Positions 52,101-56,194 of a DNA stretch of 64,000 bases are shown here, piece by piece. This stretch comes from Tachypleus tridentatus (lineage: Eukaryota; Arthropoda; Merostomata; Xiphosura; Limulidae). The first letter of the stretch is position 1; every line of letters begins with the position of its first letter. Where the stretch lies: NCBI RefSeq assembly GCF_004210375.1, contig NC_134833.1, forward strand, positions 145,134,127 to 145,198,126, written 5' to 3'. Below the pieces are notes generated by a model. It saw nothing but the letters and a program-made list of their open reading frames with translations, was not told where the DNA came from and did no database searches. The translations under genes were made by a program, and so were the position numbers.

Positions 52101-55100
52101 TCCCATTTTTTTTCAAATTCAATGGTCATCAATCGTAGAAACAACCAGAATTGTAAAGCTACGAGAAAAAGAACGTTGTTGCAATAACACTGATTTTTGA
52201 AACACTTGAACAAAACGTGGTTATTATAAATACATGTGTGTGTTTGTGTTTATTTCAGAATTTAAAACCAACTGCGATATAAATTTTCATATGAAGATGA
52301 ATAACTAGATTTAATAGTTCAATAAAGTAGCTAAGTGATCTGATAGGAGATCATCATCATCATCAGTCTACCATTCAATTCCGTCAAGGAACAGAGGGTT
52401 GCAATCACTTGCGGTTTCATGAACAGGTATTTAAGTGAGTAGGTTGTTAGCCCACTGCACCGAGCCATCCCTAGTTTAGTAGTGTAAGACTAGAGGGAAG
52501 GCAGCTAGTCATCACCACCCACCGCCAACTCTTGGGCTACTCTTTACCAACGAATAGTGGGATTGACCGTCACATTATAACGCCCCCACGGCTGGGAGGG
52601 CGAACATGTTTGGCGCGACTCGGGCGCGAACCCGTGACCCTCAGATTACGAAGCGCACGCCTTAACGCGCTAAGCCATGCCGGGCCCTGACAGGAGATAA
52701 AGTGATACAATTGTGTGAGTCGAACGTAAATCGTGCTTTAGATGTAACTAAAATGTAGCTTTCTAACAGCCATTAAAAATAATTAAAACAGTTTGTGTAT
52801 TCAAGTGTAAAGTAATATCATTCTAAACTTAAAGAATAGGCAAGAAGTAAAATGTATTACATTACAGAATACTAATACTCTACCGAAAACCTTTTTAATC
52901 ACAATATATTTCTATCATACGAAGATCGAATATTTATAAAAATGGTGCTAAATTTGGAAAATTAGGATAAGTACATGTTAATGATTAATGTACGACATTA
53001 GCACACTAAATCTTACTGTAATTTTATGCTAAGTTTTCTAAATTAAACTAATAAATATTTTCGTGAAACATGTTTTGTACGATAAATCATAATTACCGTA
53101 TTTGGATGTTGTGGATCTGGATACGAGAGTAGAATATTATATGGAACCATTTCAACTTTATCTAATCCCTGATTGGACCACAAGTTTTGAATGTATTTAG
53201 CCAGTTCGAAGTCACGTGCAGTCCCTGCCACATGAGGTTTCTTGGATAAATACCTAGTAATGATCCATGACATAATTTTAGAATTTCAACCATAAAACAA
53301 TTTAACCTGAAACTCAAATTATCACACGCATGGCCGCGAAAAACGATTGATCGAGGATGCCAAAGTTTCTGGTAACATCCAGTTTCTCGTTCTGTAGTAG
53401 TTTTATAATCGCATCTCAAGTTATGACTAAGAAACCAGGATTTGATTTTGAATTTCGCGCAAAACTACTCGAGGGCTATCTGCGCCCCAGAAATCAAACA
53501 TACGTCAAAAACTAATGAGAACTAAACATACCTGTTCCAAGTTCACATACAAAACATGAAATGTTTAAAAAAAAATCAACATTGTTAAGTTCTAACGTAC
53601 TGAACTGTTCTGAATAAAGCCTTCACATCCAAAGATTTAAATGTTAATGACAGGTAATTTTTAAAACACCAGTACCTTATCTCTGATTCAAATTTTAAAT
53701 AATACTCTTAAATATAAAATAAAATAAAGTACACGTTTTCAAACGATTTTCCTTCAGCTAAAATATTAGTAATGAAATATGCTTAATTAACTGTCCAGCT
53801 TGCGAATAAAAAAATATTTCTGAGGCATAATAAATGTGATTTAATTCATACTTAAGTCTGATAGGTCAAAGACTTCTGATTACAAACAGGTAAGAGTTAT
53901 TGAAGAGAACGCTCAATAGAATGTTCTAACTACATGAAACTTATAGTAACAGTTTTGTATTGCAAGAAAAAATAAAGCTAACACATTTGAAGTGTAATGT
54001 TTATTGTTATTTCAAAGTCAACAGACTGTAAGTTATGATGTGAAACTGCGGTATTTTTTTATAATGCTAGAAATGGAATGTTGTTTTTTAAAGTAAGAAA
54101 GTTTATTGTTTTTTTTACCTTTCCATGGGCGCTCGTGAAAGTTACTGCTTCAGCGAAGGCGTTCTATTCAATGTATTTTTTATGCATTCTGACGATAAAA
54201 ATGTTAGTAAATGTTTTACTAAGATTTGGTATTATCTTGTATTTCGTACTTTCATGTTCTCTGACGTTTATTTTACTTATACGAAACGTAGGAATATTTT
54301 TTCTTTGAAAAACACTGTTTAATGATTCATCTTTCACGAGGAGTAGGGGTTGTCAGTGGAGAAAGAGAAGGTAGGGGCTAAAATTAAAATTATATTACTA
54401 TTATGTCTGATATTTTTGATAAAGTTACTTAAAACTATATCATCAGCTGTAACACACAAATTAGCATTATCTAGCACGTGCATCCAATAGAGACAGTTTT
54501 GTTTCATTCTTTCTTAATATCATGTCATATTTGTATGATGATAAAACAAGAAATAAGTTCATTAAACAAGTTTCAGCCAATCGAGAGCAAGTCAAAAATC
54601 TTATTAAATATATAATGACCAACTGAAATTAACATTGACTTTTAACGCCTTTCTAAGCCTTAGTCAATAAGACAGAATAATATAAAGTGACCTAGCTGAT
54701 TGTTCAATTGACGAAAATTTAAAGTTCGTTAAAACGTTTACAAACGCGAACTAACATTTTTATATTTTGAAAAGAAAGGTCCTCATTTTGATATAAATTA
54801 GATTTACGTCATACATAAACATATGATTTAAACAAATCTTTTACACTAACATCCTACAATGTTTTATATTTAAAATGGCCGATAACCTTTCTTCCTAGTT
54901 AACTGTAAGAAAATGAGCGTTAAATAAAAGTCATATTTTCGTGTTGTTATTTTTTTCCAGCCATAGATATATTAAAAGTGATTTTTGGAAAATCTGATAA
55001 ACTAGTTTTAATAAAACCTTTGCTAACCCTTAGTAGCTGCTCTGAGTCCATCAACCAGGGTCGTAGATTCTTGGGGATGGAGGGTATACATCCCCCCCTT

Positions 55101-56194
55101 CATTTTAGGTGCGGGGTATGGTGCATACAATCATCCCCCCTACAGTTTGGTCTGTTGAATTGTTTTATTGCGTCACAGGCCTACAAATTGTGTGTTTGTT
55201 CTTGTGATTCTCGTGTTCTTACCAATCGAATTACATAATTAAGCCTAGATGTAAGCTTTTTCAATAGCCGAAATGTACATCTTTAATATAAGCGTGCTTC
55301 TAAGCTTTTCGATCTAAGCGATAGTTCGTAAGTATCAGTTAGTAGGCCTAAGTATACATGCAAGTATCGTGGCAACAAGATTACTCTGTGACTGCATGTT
55401 TACAGTTTTTAGGTTCACGTAATCAGAGATTACCAATTTGCAAATTGAACAGTCCACGTAAGTGGTTGCAAAAATCATCCCCCCCCCCATCGGGTGTAAA
55501 AAAATCTACGTCCCTGGATTCTGTTTGTTTATTTTGGAATTTCGCACAAAGCTACTCGAGGGCTATCTGTGCTAGCCGTCCCTAATTTAGCAGTGTAAGA
55601 CTAGAGGGAAGGCAGCTAGTCATCACCACCTACCGCCAACTCTTGGGCTACTCTTCTACCAACGAAAAGTGGGATTGACCGTCACATCATAACGCCCCCA
55701 CGGCTGGGAGGGCGAGCATGTTTAGCGCGACGCGGGCGCGAACCCGCGACATTCGGATTACGAGTCGCGCGCCTTACGCGCTTGGCCATGCCCTGGATTC
55801 AAAGAACATATATCATTCATCAAAGTAATTTCACAAGTTTTGGTTTTTAACGCTGAAAGTTGACGATATATTGGAAATCCAATAGGCCTAAAAACTGCCA
55901 CCAACATACAACTTTTTAATACTTTGACGTTTCTTTTTTTTCACTTACTTGAGATACTTTTTAATGTTTTCTGGCTTCACATCTTTTATTACATGCTTTG
56001 AAACTTTATCGTTTTTTTCATATGAAGGAACGGTCAGTCTTTCGGCCACCTGGAGTTTGTGTCGTTCGTGTTCGCTCATTTGTCTACCACCAATCCCATA
56101 GTTACCAATAAGTATACCAATTAGCAGCGCCAACACAGCTAAGCTAACGGCAGCGATAATTTGTGTTGTTCGTCCCATTTCTTTACTTCTTTCT
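8864..56194 (-). CDS. NAALADL1/FOLH1-like: Glutamate carboxypeptidase II / NAALADase-family M28B metallopeptidase, 17 exons, NAALADL1-like features
   Basis: Co-catalytic di-zinc peptidase anchored in the membrane with its catalytic part outside the cell or in the lumen. Exons (minus strand): 56194-55949 (ATG at 56178), 53253-53097, 49217-49087, 43106-42984, 40983-40794, 35510-35420, 30842-30747, 29574-29489, 27376-27174, 26589-26526, 26214-26150, 24124-24036, 22577-22487, 12646-12388, 12230-12149, 10483-10391, 9065-8864. All borders are GT/AG and the phases join. The spliced product is 750 residues: a signal-anchor at about 7-27, a protease-associated domain at about 117-351, the peptidase domain with His377, Asp387, Glu424 (general base), Glu425, Asp453 and His551, and a helical dimerisation domain from about 590. 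Exon 3 lacks one base in a T run, so the frame is broken as assembled. The Arg patch (GCPII 463/534/536) and Lys699 are not conserved, so NAAG hydrolysis is doubtful. Family certain; subfamily inferred. Confidence 0.95.
9801..9989 (+). pseudogene. Cysteine-rich N-terminal fragment of an uncharacterised repeat-borne protein family
   Basis: A 62-codon open stretch ([20 protein letters not shown], ..., [17 protein letters not shown], stop) in intron 16 of the peptidase gene, on the opposite strand. It has two CxxC pairs spaced like a zinc-binding domain and lines up with the decayed protein at 57907: FCYICG against FCCVCG, and EDQDKS against RDQDKP. Just upstream is TTTTCTTTTCAG, an acceptor-like sequence. 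Nothing downstream continues the protein, so this is a fragment. I know the family only as uncharacterised invertebrate proteins, from memory. Confidence 0.6.
10391..10483 (-). CDS. NAALADL1/FOLH1-like: M28B peptidase exon 16 (residues 653-683)
   Basis: Encodes [20 protein letters not shown] and PTGLPEQPL, matching the 'NDQLMxLERxFIxPxGLP' signature of the C-terminal domain. Acceptor TTTTTCAG, donor AAAAG|GTTAAT. Confidence 0.95.
10911..11296. mobile_element. MITE with TAGGGCTG termini and AACCGGTTA arrays
   Basis: A 386-bp element starting TAGGGCTGTGACGATTA and ending in its imperfect reverse complement (...TAATCGTCGCAGCCCTA). It is flanked by 8-bp sequences agreeing at 6 of 8 positions (GTTTTCAG, GTTTTAAC), as expected for an hAT-type insertion. 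The palindrome AACCGGTT occurs repeatedly inside. A second TAGGGCTGTGACGATTA at 11205 makes the last 92 bp look like a miniature of the whole. An 80-codon frame inside is not a gene. Located in intron 15. Confidence 0.75.
11512..11545 (+). repeat. Short dispersed repeat, copy 1
   Basis: TAAGTGTAACATACCCTCC plus AGCACAACTGGCAC recurs almost exactly at 13482-13517, both in same-orientation AT-rich context. Probably part of a larger unrecognised repeat. Confidence 0.45.
12149..12230 (-). CDS. NAALADL1/FOLH1-like: M28B peptidase exon 15 (residues 626-652)
   Basis: Encodes [20 protein letters not shown] in the helical C-terminal domain. Acceptor TTTTTTGCAG, donor GATAA|GTAATG. Confidence 0.92.
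12388..12646 (-). CDS. NAALADL1/FOLH1-like: M28B peptidase exon 14 (residues 540-625)
   Basis: Begins after TATTTTAG with [20 protein letters not shown]. His551 of AYHTAYET is the last zinc ligand (His553 in GCPII). The helical dimerisation domain follows, ending LEDQGISL. Donor CTGG|GTAATT. The preceding intron is the largest, about 9.8 kb. Confidence 0.95.
13149..13182. repeat. (CA)n microsatellite
   Basis: An uninterrupted run of CA dinucleotides, about 16 units, in intron 13. Confidence 0.85.
13482..13517 (+). repeat. Short dispersed repeat, copy 2
   Basis: Near-identical to 11512-11545 (GTAACATACCCTCC followed by AGCACAACTG). The surrounding 13.3-14.0 kb is not AT-rich in the same way as the flanks and may be an old mobile element, but no coding part was recognised. 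Confidence 0.45.
14194..14413. repeat. Tandem duplication in the LINE 3'UTR
   Basis: Two units of about 110-118 bp share GCCAGGAAGACTGAA, ACCTGAAGTTGGCCTTTC, CTGGGTTCA and AACTGAAATGTGTAAAA in the same order and spacing. They lie between the RNase H end and the LINE 3' tip. Confidence 0.65.
14840..15180 (-). pseudogene. LINE copy 1: RNase H domain (broken)
   Basis: Minus-strand peptides [20 protein letters not shown], [17 protein letters not shown] and [15 protein letters not shown], then in another frame PDRAAKS, follow the RNase H order (E, D in 'TDS', '[16 protein letters not shown]'). A homologous piece is on the plus strand at 22070-22180. Confidence 0.75.
15500..16900 (-). pseudogene. 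LINE copy 1: reverse transcriptase (broken)
   Basis: Minus-strand frames include [20 protein letters not shown], then [15 protein letters not shown] (RT blocks 1-2), [20 protein letters not shown] (the 'GVPQGSVLSP' block, with Gly-Ser lost) and NSLFVDDF (catalytic Y/FxDD box, both Asp kept). The blocks lie in different frames, so the enzyme is dead. Confidence 0.82.
17170..17890 (-). pseudogene. LINE copy 1: apurinic-type endonuclease region (broken)
   Basis: The minus strand contains QETFLQP, then [20 protein letters not shown], typical of the N-terminal half of LINE endonucleases that nick the target. Several stops and frameshifts interrupt it. Confidence 0.65.
18430..18845 (-). pseudogene. 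LINE copy 1: Gag-like ORF1 with zinc knuckles (broken)
   Basis: Minus-strand frames give [15 protein letters not shown] and [18 protein letters not shown], then a zinc-knuckle series. The first knuckle reads [14 protein letters not shown], with the first Cys changed to Tyr. The second is [14 protein letters not shown], an intact CX2CX4HX4C. The third begins [11 protein letters not shown] stop lies between the two halves. Such a protein normally binds the element's RNA. Confidence 0.75.
19560..19970 (+). repeat. Diverged LINE 5'UTR-like fragment
   Basis: CTCTACCATGAAATGGATGA and the following CTTACCACTTCCTAGGTGTTG resemble, in the same orientation, 20895-21000 of LINE copy 2. It may be a third 5' fragment. 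Similarity is patchy and was judged by eye. Confidence 0.35.
20760..22250 (+). mobile_element. Second copy of the same LINE, internally deleted, plus strand
   Basis: Positions 21115-21215 (GGTCCAACCCC, CCTTGAATTCCAGTAGAC, GGTCAATCAGCTGGTC) are the reverse complement of 19360-19440 in copy 1. They mark the 5'UTR and place the copies head to head. Then come a short ORF1-like stretch (about 21311-21640) and the RNase H end ([20 protein letters not shown], about 22095-22170). The endonuclease and most of the RT are missing. Frames are broken throughout. Confidence 0.68.
22487..22577 (-). CDS. NAALADL1/FOLH1-like: M28B peptidase exon 13 (residues 509-539)
   Basis: Encodes [20 protein letters not shown], then ISWVVDK. 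GCPII has SGND and GRARYTKN here, with Arg534 and Arg536 in its S1 pocket. This protein has SGSD and IDISWVVD, as in NAALADL1-type proteins. Confidence 0.92.
22623..23254. other. Intron 12 sequence, nothing recognised
   Basis: AT-rich intronic DNA upstream (on the minus strand) of exon 13. No repeat or open frame of note. Confidence 0.5.
23255..23335 (-). mobile_element. Old SINE-1 head fragment
   Basis: Retains TAGCATGTTTGGTGACGG and CTAACCATCAGGCCCG, the worn reverse complement of a tRNA-like SINE head with its GTTTGGYG junction. Confidence 0.4.
23453..23558. mobile_element. 106-bp hAT-like MITE
   Basis: Left end CAGGGGTGGATTAAGG and right end CCTTAATTTGCCACTG are imperfect inverted repeats of the CAGxGGxGGATTAAGG type found on hAT elements. 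The flanks ATTATACT and ATTTTATT agree at 6 of 8 positions, consistent with an old 8-bp target duplication. Confidence 0.6.
24036..24124 (-). CDS. NAALADL1/FOLH1-like: M28B peptidase exon 12 (residues 480-508)
   Basis: Encodes [20 protein letters not shown] and then DGMGDEKEP. The SVYDTW motif resembles the SIYDNW of NAALADL1. The segment is shorter than in GCPII by about two residues. Confidence 0.9.
24526..24810 (-). mobile_element. SINE-1, full length
   Basis: Full element on the minus strand with head ...GGCATGGCC and tail CAAACAAAC. A 9-bp target duplication, ATCTTCTCT, is at 24517-24525 and 24811-24819. Intron 11. Confidence 0.9.
25176..25360 (-). mobile_element. SINE-1 lacking its tRNA head
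   Basis: The body and 3' end are present but the element stops at GGCCCTTTCAGCCATGGC, before the tRNA-like head. It is still flanked by TTATGATAT at 25167-25175 and 25361-25369. It was therefore inserted in truncated form (incomplete reverse transcription) rather than cut later. Confidence 0.8.
25425..25633 (+). mobile_element. SINE-1, old diverged copy
   Basis: Keeps CTCATAATCTATAGGTC, B-box GGTTCAAATCC, CAGCTATGGGGG, TCTTCCCTCTAGTC and GGGATGGCTAGTGCAAATGA in family order, with many substitutions and an A-rich tail. Confidence 0.75.
26150..26214 (-). CDS. NAALADL1/FOLH1-like: M28B peptidase exon 11 (residues 458-479)
   Basis: Encodes [20 protein letters not shown]. The site of the GCPII substrate arginine (Arg463, in LRVDCTP) is occupied by a non-basic residue. 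The donor is TAT|GTATGT; a second GTATGT-like site lies four bases later. Confidence 0.88.
26526..26589 (-). CDS. NAALADL1/FOLH1-like: M28B peptidase exon 10 (residues 437-457)
   Basis: Encodes [19 protein letters not shown]. Asp453 of the VNSD motif is the fourth zinc-site position. Borders are TTTGTAG and TTCAG|GTAAGT. Confidence 0.94.
27174..27376 (-). CDS. NAALADL1/FOLH1-like: M28B peptidase exon 9, catalytic core (residues 369-436)
   Basis: Carries most of the active site: [13 protein letters not shown] (His377, zinc), AVDPSSGT (Asp387, bridging zinc) and [15 protein letters not shown] (Glu424 general base, Glu425 zinc; Glu433 and Glu436 calcium). The true acceptor is ACATACAG. A second AG four bases later would break the frame. 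Numbering coincides with human GCPII here. Confidence 0.97.
27715..27915. repeat. 30-bp minisatellite, about 7 units
   Basis: Imperfect units of the type GATCTTACATGACA-ACACCACATGATGACA, some with CATTTGATGTTG in the second half. Frames on both strands stay open across several units, giving spurious 60-70 codon ORFs. Intron 8. Confidence 0.85.
28137..28216. repeat. Perfect 32-bp inverted repeat (hairpin)
   Basis: The left arm 28137-28168 (TTGTAACAAGTGGATTTTAG...) is the exact reverse complement of 28185-28216, with a 16-base spacer. No coding or transposon termini were recognised. Intron 8. Confidence 0.92.
28551..28673 (-). mobile_element. SINE-2 copy with target duplication
   Basis: Minus strand: head GCCCCCCAGTGGTACAGTAG, a region matching TTCACAACACTAA, then GGGTTCTATTCC (B-box) and CAAAGCC-containing 3' end. 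Flanks CATCCTATTTT (28540-28550) and CATCCAATTTT (28674-28684) form an 11-bp duplication with one mismatch. Confidence 0.78.
29489..29574 (-). CDS. NAALADL1/FOLH1-like: M28B peptidase exon 8 (residues 340-368)
   Basis: Acceptor GACAG, donor CCAG|GTACG. Encodes [20 protein letters not shown] followed by IEP, the YNVIGxxRGxxEP motif that leads into the zinc site. Confidence 0.95.
30747..30842 (-). CDS. NAALADL1/FOLH1-like: M28B peptidase exon 7 (residues 308-339)
   Basis: Encodes [14 protein letters not shown], then [14 protein letters not shown]. It matches the 'GG..P..W.G.L...Y.VGPGF' segment of relatives and includes a possible N-glycosylation site (NIT). Donor GACAA|GTAAAC. Confidence 0.93.
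30990..31012. repeat. (AT)n microsatellite
   Basis: CC(AT)n run just outside the large inverted-repeat transposon in intron 6. Confidence 0.7.
31026..33678. mobile_element. DNA transposon with ~835-bp terminal inverted repeats
   Basis: The left arm (31026 to about 31862) and right arm (about 32845 to 33678) are reverse complements with scattered differences. The ends read GGGTTATTCCATGTCAAATC and, inverted on the right, GGGTTATTTCATGTCAAATC. A direct CAAA lies on both sides (31022-31025, 33679-33682), a possible 4-bp target duplication. The middle (31863-32844) has two minus-strand open stretches described separately. It sits in intron 6 of the peptidase gene. Superfamily not assigned. Confidence 0.85.
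32173..32780 (-). pseudogene. C-terminal remnant of a transposon-carried protein
   Basis: On the minus strand one frame runs from about 32780 with in-frame stops near 32650 and 32417: [20 protein letters not shown], then [71 protein letters not shown], ending FQKIIQAV, stop at about 32173. The '[10 protein letters not shown]', 'WPAR....WIP...L..I.AP' pattern resembles the C-terminus of uncharacterised proteins I associate with invertebrate and cnidarian repeats. All of it lies between the inverted arms. Function unknown; no catalytic motif is visible. Confidence 0.6.
33928..34190. repeat. AT-rich interspersed repeat, copy 2
   Basis: GTGGAATTTGATAATC, GAGTTGGAATAATTAG and AATAATAAAAACAGTAATAATT occur in the same order and spacing as at 2930-3190. 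Confidence 0.55.
34191..35419. other. Intron 6 remainder, unrecognised open frame
   Basis: An 82-codon frame at 34316-34564 (+) has a lysine-rich end ([20 protein letters not shown]) and could be a repeat remnant, but it matches nothing I know. Otherwise plain AT-rich intron. Confidence 0.35.
35420..35510 (-). CDS. NAALADL1/FOLH1-like: M28B peptidase exon 6 (residues 278-307)
   Basis: Starts after TTTTTCCAG and ends CTGTC|GTAAGT. Encodes [20 protein letters not shown] and YGDARNIL, matching the IPxxPIGYYDA segment that ends the protease-associated domain in relatives. Confidence 0.94.
35790..37120. other. Intron 5 stretch of mixed composition, possibly an old mobile element
   Basis: GC content is higher than in the flanks, and the minus strand shows short peptides such as [20 protein letters not shown] between stops. 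This looks like decayed coding DNA, but no family could be named. Confidence 0.3.
37246..37357 (+). mobile_element. SINE-2 copy
   Basis: Plus strand: CCCCACAGGGCAGTGGTAAG, TTACAATGGTAAAATACAGG, B-box GGTTTGATTTCC, then GCAGATAACCC and AAAAACAAATAAA tail. Diverged but in family order. Intron 5. Confidence 0.6.
39011..39733 (-). mobile_element. SINE-1 split by a MITE
   Basis: The SINE-1 3' part is at 39011-39103 and the 5' part with B-box and tRNA-like head at 39561-39733. The MITE at 39104-39553 separates them within the ...GGCAGCTAG/CTAGTCATCACC... body motif. The SINE is therefore older than the MITE insertion. Confidence 0.82.
39104..39553. mobile_element. 450-bp MITE (CAGGGGCGTAGAT termini), copy 1
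   Basis: Left end CAGGGGCGTAGATCC; right end inverted CAGGGGCATAGATTTG. The flanks inside the host SINE are CAGCTAG and CAACTAG, a 7-8-bp target duplication with one mismatch. CAGGGG ends and this duplication size suggest an hAT-type element. No transposase inside; the interior contains C and G runs (GGGGGGTATGGTGC, CATCCCCCCT). Confidence 0.85.
40340..40620. repeat. ~44-bp minisatellite, about 6 units
   Basis: Units of the form GCAAGTGTTATTCAATCACG then TGAGTAGATAAGAACGT, with some units shortened or mutated. It lies about 180 bp downstream of exon 5 on the minus strand, in intron 5. Confidence 0.82.
40794..40983 (-). CDS. NAALADL1/FOLH1-like: M28B peptidase exon 5 (residues 215-277)
   Basis: Encodes [23 protein letters not shown] and [10 protein letters not shown]. 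The Thr and Tyr of LTPGY (residues 271 and 274) match calcium ligands in GCPII. The exon ends in phase 1 at GTAG|GTGTGT. Confidence 0.95.
42428..42888. mobile_element. Head-to-head SINE-1 pair forming a ~220-bp-arm palindrome
   Basis: A minus-strand SINE-1 (42428-42645) meets a plus-strand SINE-1 (42666-42888). Near the centre GACGGGGACTCG (42634-42645) faces CGAGTCCCCGTC (42666-42677) across 20 bases. Both lack the first half of the tRNA head. The arms match closely along their length, so the structure is a fold-back. Intron 4. Confidence 0.88.
42984..43106 (-). CDS. NAALADL1/FOLH1-like: M28B peptidase exon 4 (residues 174-214)
   Basis: Exactly 41 codons between TTTTAG and GTAAGA. Encodes [14 protein letters not shown] and [17 protein letters not shown]. 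The Arg of the SRYGK motif corresponds to the substrate-contacting Arg210 of human GCPII. Confidence 0.95.
43287..43551. mobile_element. Small palindromic MITE interrupted by SINE-2
   Basis: The outer ends GGCTGGTATGGGTATTAACA and, inverted on the right, GGCTGGTATGGGTATGAACA enclose a smaller inverted pair (CTAATAAAGCAGA / TCTGCTTTATTAG) and the core ACCTGAAGATGACCTAAGAG. Without the 118-bp SINE and one duplicated flank the element is about 135 bp. Intron 3. Confidence 0.8.
43315..43432 (-). mobile_element. SINE-2 reference copy
   Basis: Minus strand: GCCCTCCGCTAGTACAGCGG (A-box TAGTACAGCGG), TCCGGATTTACAACACTAAA, B-box GGTTCGATTCC (exact match to the RNA polymerase III consensus), then CAGATAGCC and GGCTTTGCTAAAAG. 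Flanked by a perfect 12-bp duplication, AACACTTTTACT (43303-43314, 43433-43444). Confidence 0.9.
43700..43948. mobile_element. SINE-1 fold-back with a perfect 47-bp stem
   Basis: A diverged plus-strand SINE-1 head (43700-43804) is followed by 43805-43851, whose exact reverse complement is 43902-43948. The 50-base loop holds part of the SINE body in the opposite orientation (GGCTAGCCGTCCATAATTTA). A strand switch within one SINE copy would produce this. Confidence 0.92.
44287..44569 (-). mobile_element. SINE-1, full length
   Basis: Complete minus-strand copy with head GGCCCAGCATGG and 3' end CGCGAAATTCAAACC. A 7-bp flank CACATTG at 44280-44286 and 44570-44576 is the likely target duplication. 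Confidence 0.85.
44640..44820 (-). mobile_element. SINE-1, strongly decayed
   Basis: Keeps only CATCTGTCCCTGAG, GGGCTACTCTTATCG, GACTATCACTCTTATAATGC and CCACAG in family order. Confidence 0.45.
44830..45066 (+). mobile_element. SINE-1, 5' end worn
   Basis: Has B-box GAGTTCGAATCCCCC, CTAAACATGCTCGCCCC, GGTGGTGATGACTAGCTGCC and the tail AATTCAAAACAAACAAACC. It abuts the LINE that follows. Confidence 0.85.
46440..46960 (+). pseudogene. Reverse transcriptase remnant of the Jockey-like LINE
   Basis: RT blocks are readable in order but need at least one stop read-through (46760) and frame changes. [19 protein letters not shown] stands where 'L.KAFDKVWH.GL..KL' is expected, and [13 protein letters not shown] where 'GVPQGSVLSPLLF' is expected. 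The catalytic Asp pair is lost. Confidence 0.75.
47144..47416 (-). mobile_element. SINE-1 inserted in the LINE
   Basis: Complete minus-strand copy flanked by CCAAACAGATAC (47132-47143) and CCAAACAGATAC (47417-47428), a 12-bp duplication of LINE sequence. The LINE was therefore already in place. A few bases (about 14) are missing near the anticodon region. Confidence 0.9.
47880..49080. other. Intron 3 sequence, nothing recognised
   Basis: AT-rich DNA between the LINE tail and exon 3. Only short chance frames. Confidence 0.5.
49087..49217 (-). CDS. NAALADL1/FOLH1-like: M28B peptidase exon 3, frameshifted in a T run (residues 130-173)
   Basis: Acceptor TTTTTTAG and donor ACG|GTAATA are good. 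The start reads [12 protein letters not shown] and the end, in another frame, reads [12 protein letters not shown], both as expected for the protease-associated region. The change of frame falls at seven consecutive T residues (plus-strand A run, 49180-49186). The exon is 131 bp. Eight T would give 132 bp (44 codons) and restore phase with exons 2 and 4. Confidence 0.88.
50137..50414 (+). mobile_element. SINE-1, best preserved plus-strand copy
   Basis: Head GGCCCGGCATGGCCAAGCGT, anticodon-loop CTCGTAA (Thr CGT-like), B-box region GGGTTCGCATCCCC, body CAGCCGTGGGGGCGTTATAA and GGTGATGACTAGCTGCC, 3' end TTTGTGCGAAATTC plus CAAACAAACA. Flanked by TAAAGCA (50130-50136, 50415-50421). Good reference for the family. 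Intron 2. Confidence 0.92.
50440..50535 (-). mobile_element. SINE-2 fragment
   Basis: Minus strand contains GGAGTTCGATTTCTCCC (B-box region) and TTAAAACTCTGAAATC, in the order of the SINE-2 head. The ends are unclear. Confidence 0.45.
51182..51449 (-). mobile_element. SINE-1, full length
   Basis: Complete minus-strand copy. An 11-bp duplication, AACTGAAAAGA, is at 51171-51181 and 51450-51460 (the first base of the element shares the A/T border). Intron 2. Confidence 0.9.
52352..52685 (-). mobile_element. SINE-1 variant with a different 3' tail ending in (GAT)n
   Basis: The minus strand starts with the usual tRNA-like head and SINE-1 body (to about 52462). It then switches to an unrelated segment of about 110 bp (GGTGCAGTGGGCTAACAACC ... 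GAATGGTAGAC) ending in TGATGATGATGATGATC. The 12-bp flanks CTGATAGGAGAT (52340-52351) and CTGACAGGAGAT (52686-52697) differ at one base and enclose the whole composite, so head and tail moved together. Confidence 0.82.
53097..53253 (-). CDS. NAALADL1/FOLH1-like: M28B peptidase exon 2 (residues 77-129)
   Basis: Begins after TTACTAG and ends ACG|GTAATT. Encodes [18 protein letters not shown] and [10 protein letters not shown], the conserved start of the peptidase fold (PHLAGT...LLSYP in relatives). Confidence 0.93.
53443..53486 (-). mobile_element. SINE-1 3'-end stub
   Basis: Only the last ~45 bp of the family (GGCGCAGATAGCCCTCGAG, TTTTGCGCGAAATTC) are present, just upstream of exon 2: a severely 5'-truncated insertion. 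Confidence 0.7.
53490..55055. other. Intron 1 sequence, nothing recognised
   Basis: AT-rich. Two overlapping chance frames at 54078-54322 are T-rich and hydrophobic but unlike any known protein. Confidence 0.5.
55056..55516. mobile_element. 450-bp MITE, copy 2
   Basis: Nearly the same sequence and length as 39104-39553. Termini are CAGGGTCGTAGATTC and, inverted, CAGGGACGTAGATTTT. No clear flanking duplication remains. A SINE-1 copy begins five bases after its right end. Confidence 0.85.
55522..55790 (-). mobile_element. SINE-1, full length
   Basis: Complete minus-strand copy, with a perfect 10-bp duplication CCCTGGATTC at 55512-55521 and 55791-55800. The left duplication overlaps the MITE terminus, so the SINE came second. 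It is 158 bp from exon 1. Confidence 0.92.
55949..56194 (-). CDS. NAALADL1/FOLH1-like: M28B peptidase exon 1 (start codon, membrane anchor; residues 1-76)
   Basis: The ATG at 56178-56176 is the first in frame that leaves a typical type II anchor: MGRTTQ, then a hydrophobic run ([19 protein letters not shown]), then a lumenal stem. The exon ends CTCAA|GTAAGT. A good acceptor (TTTTCTTTTCAG) lies 16 bases before the ATG, so at least one untranslated exon probably lies upstream. Confidence 0.88.
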
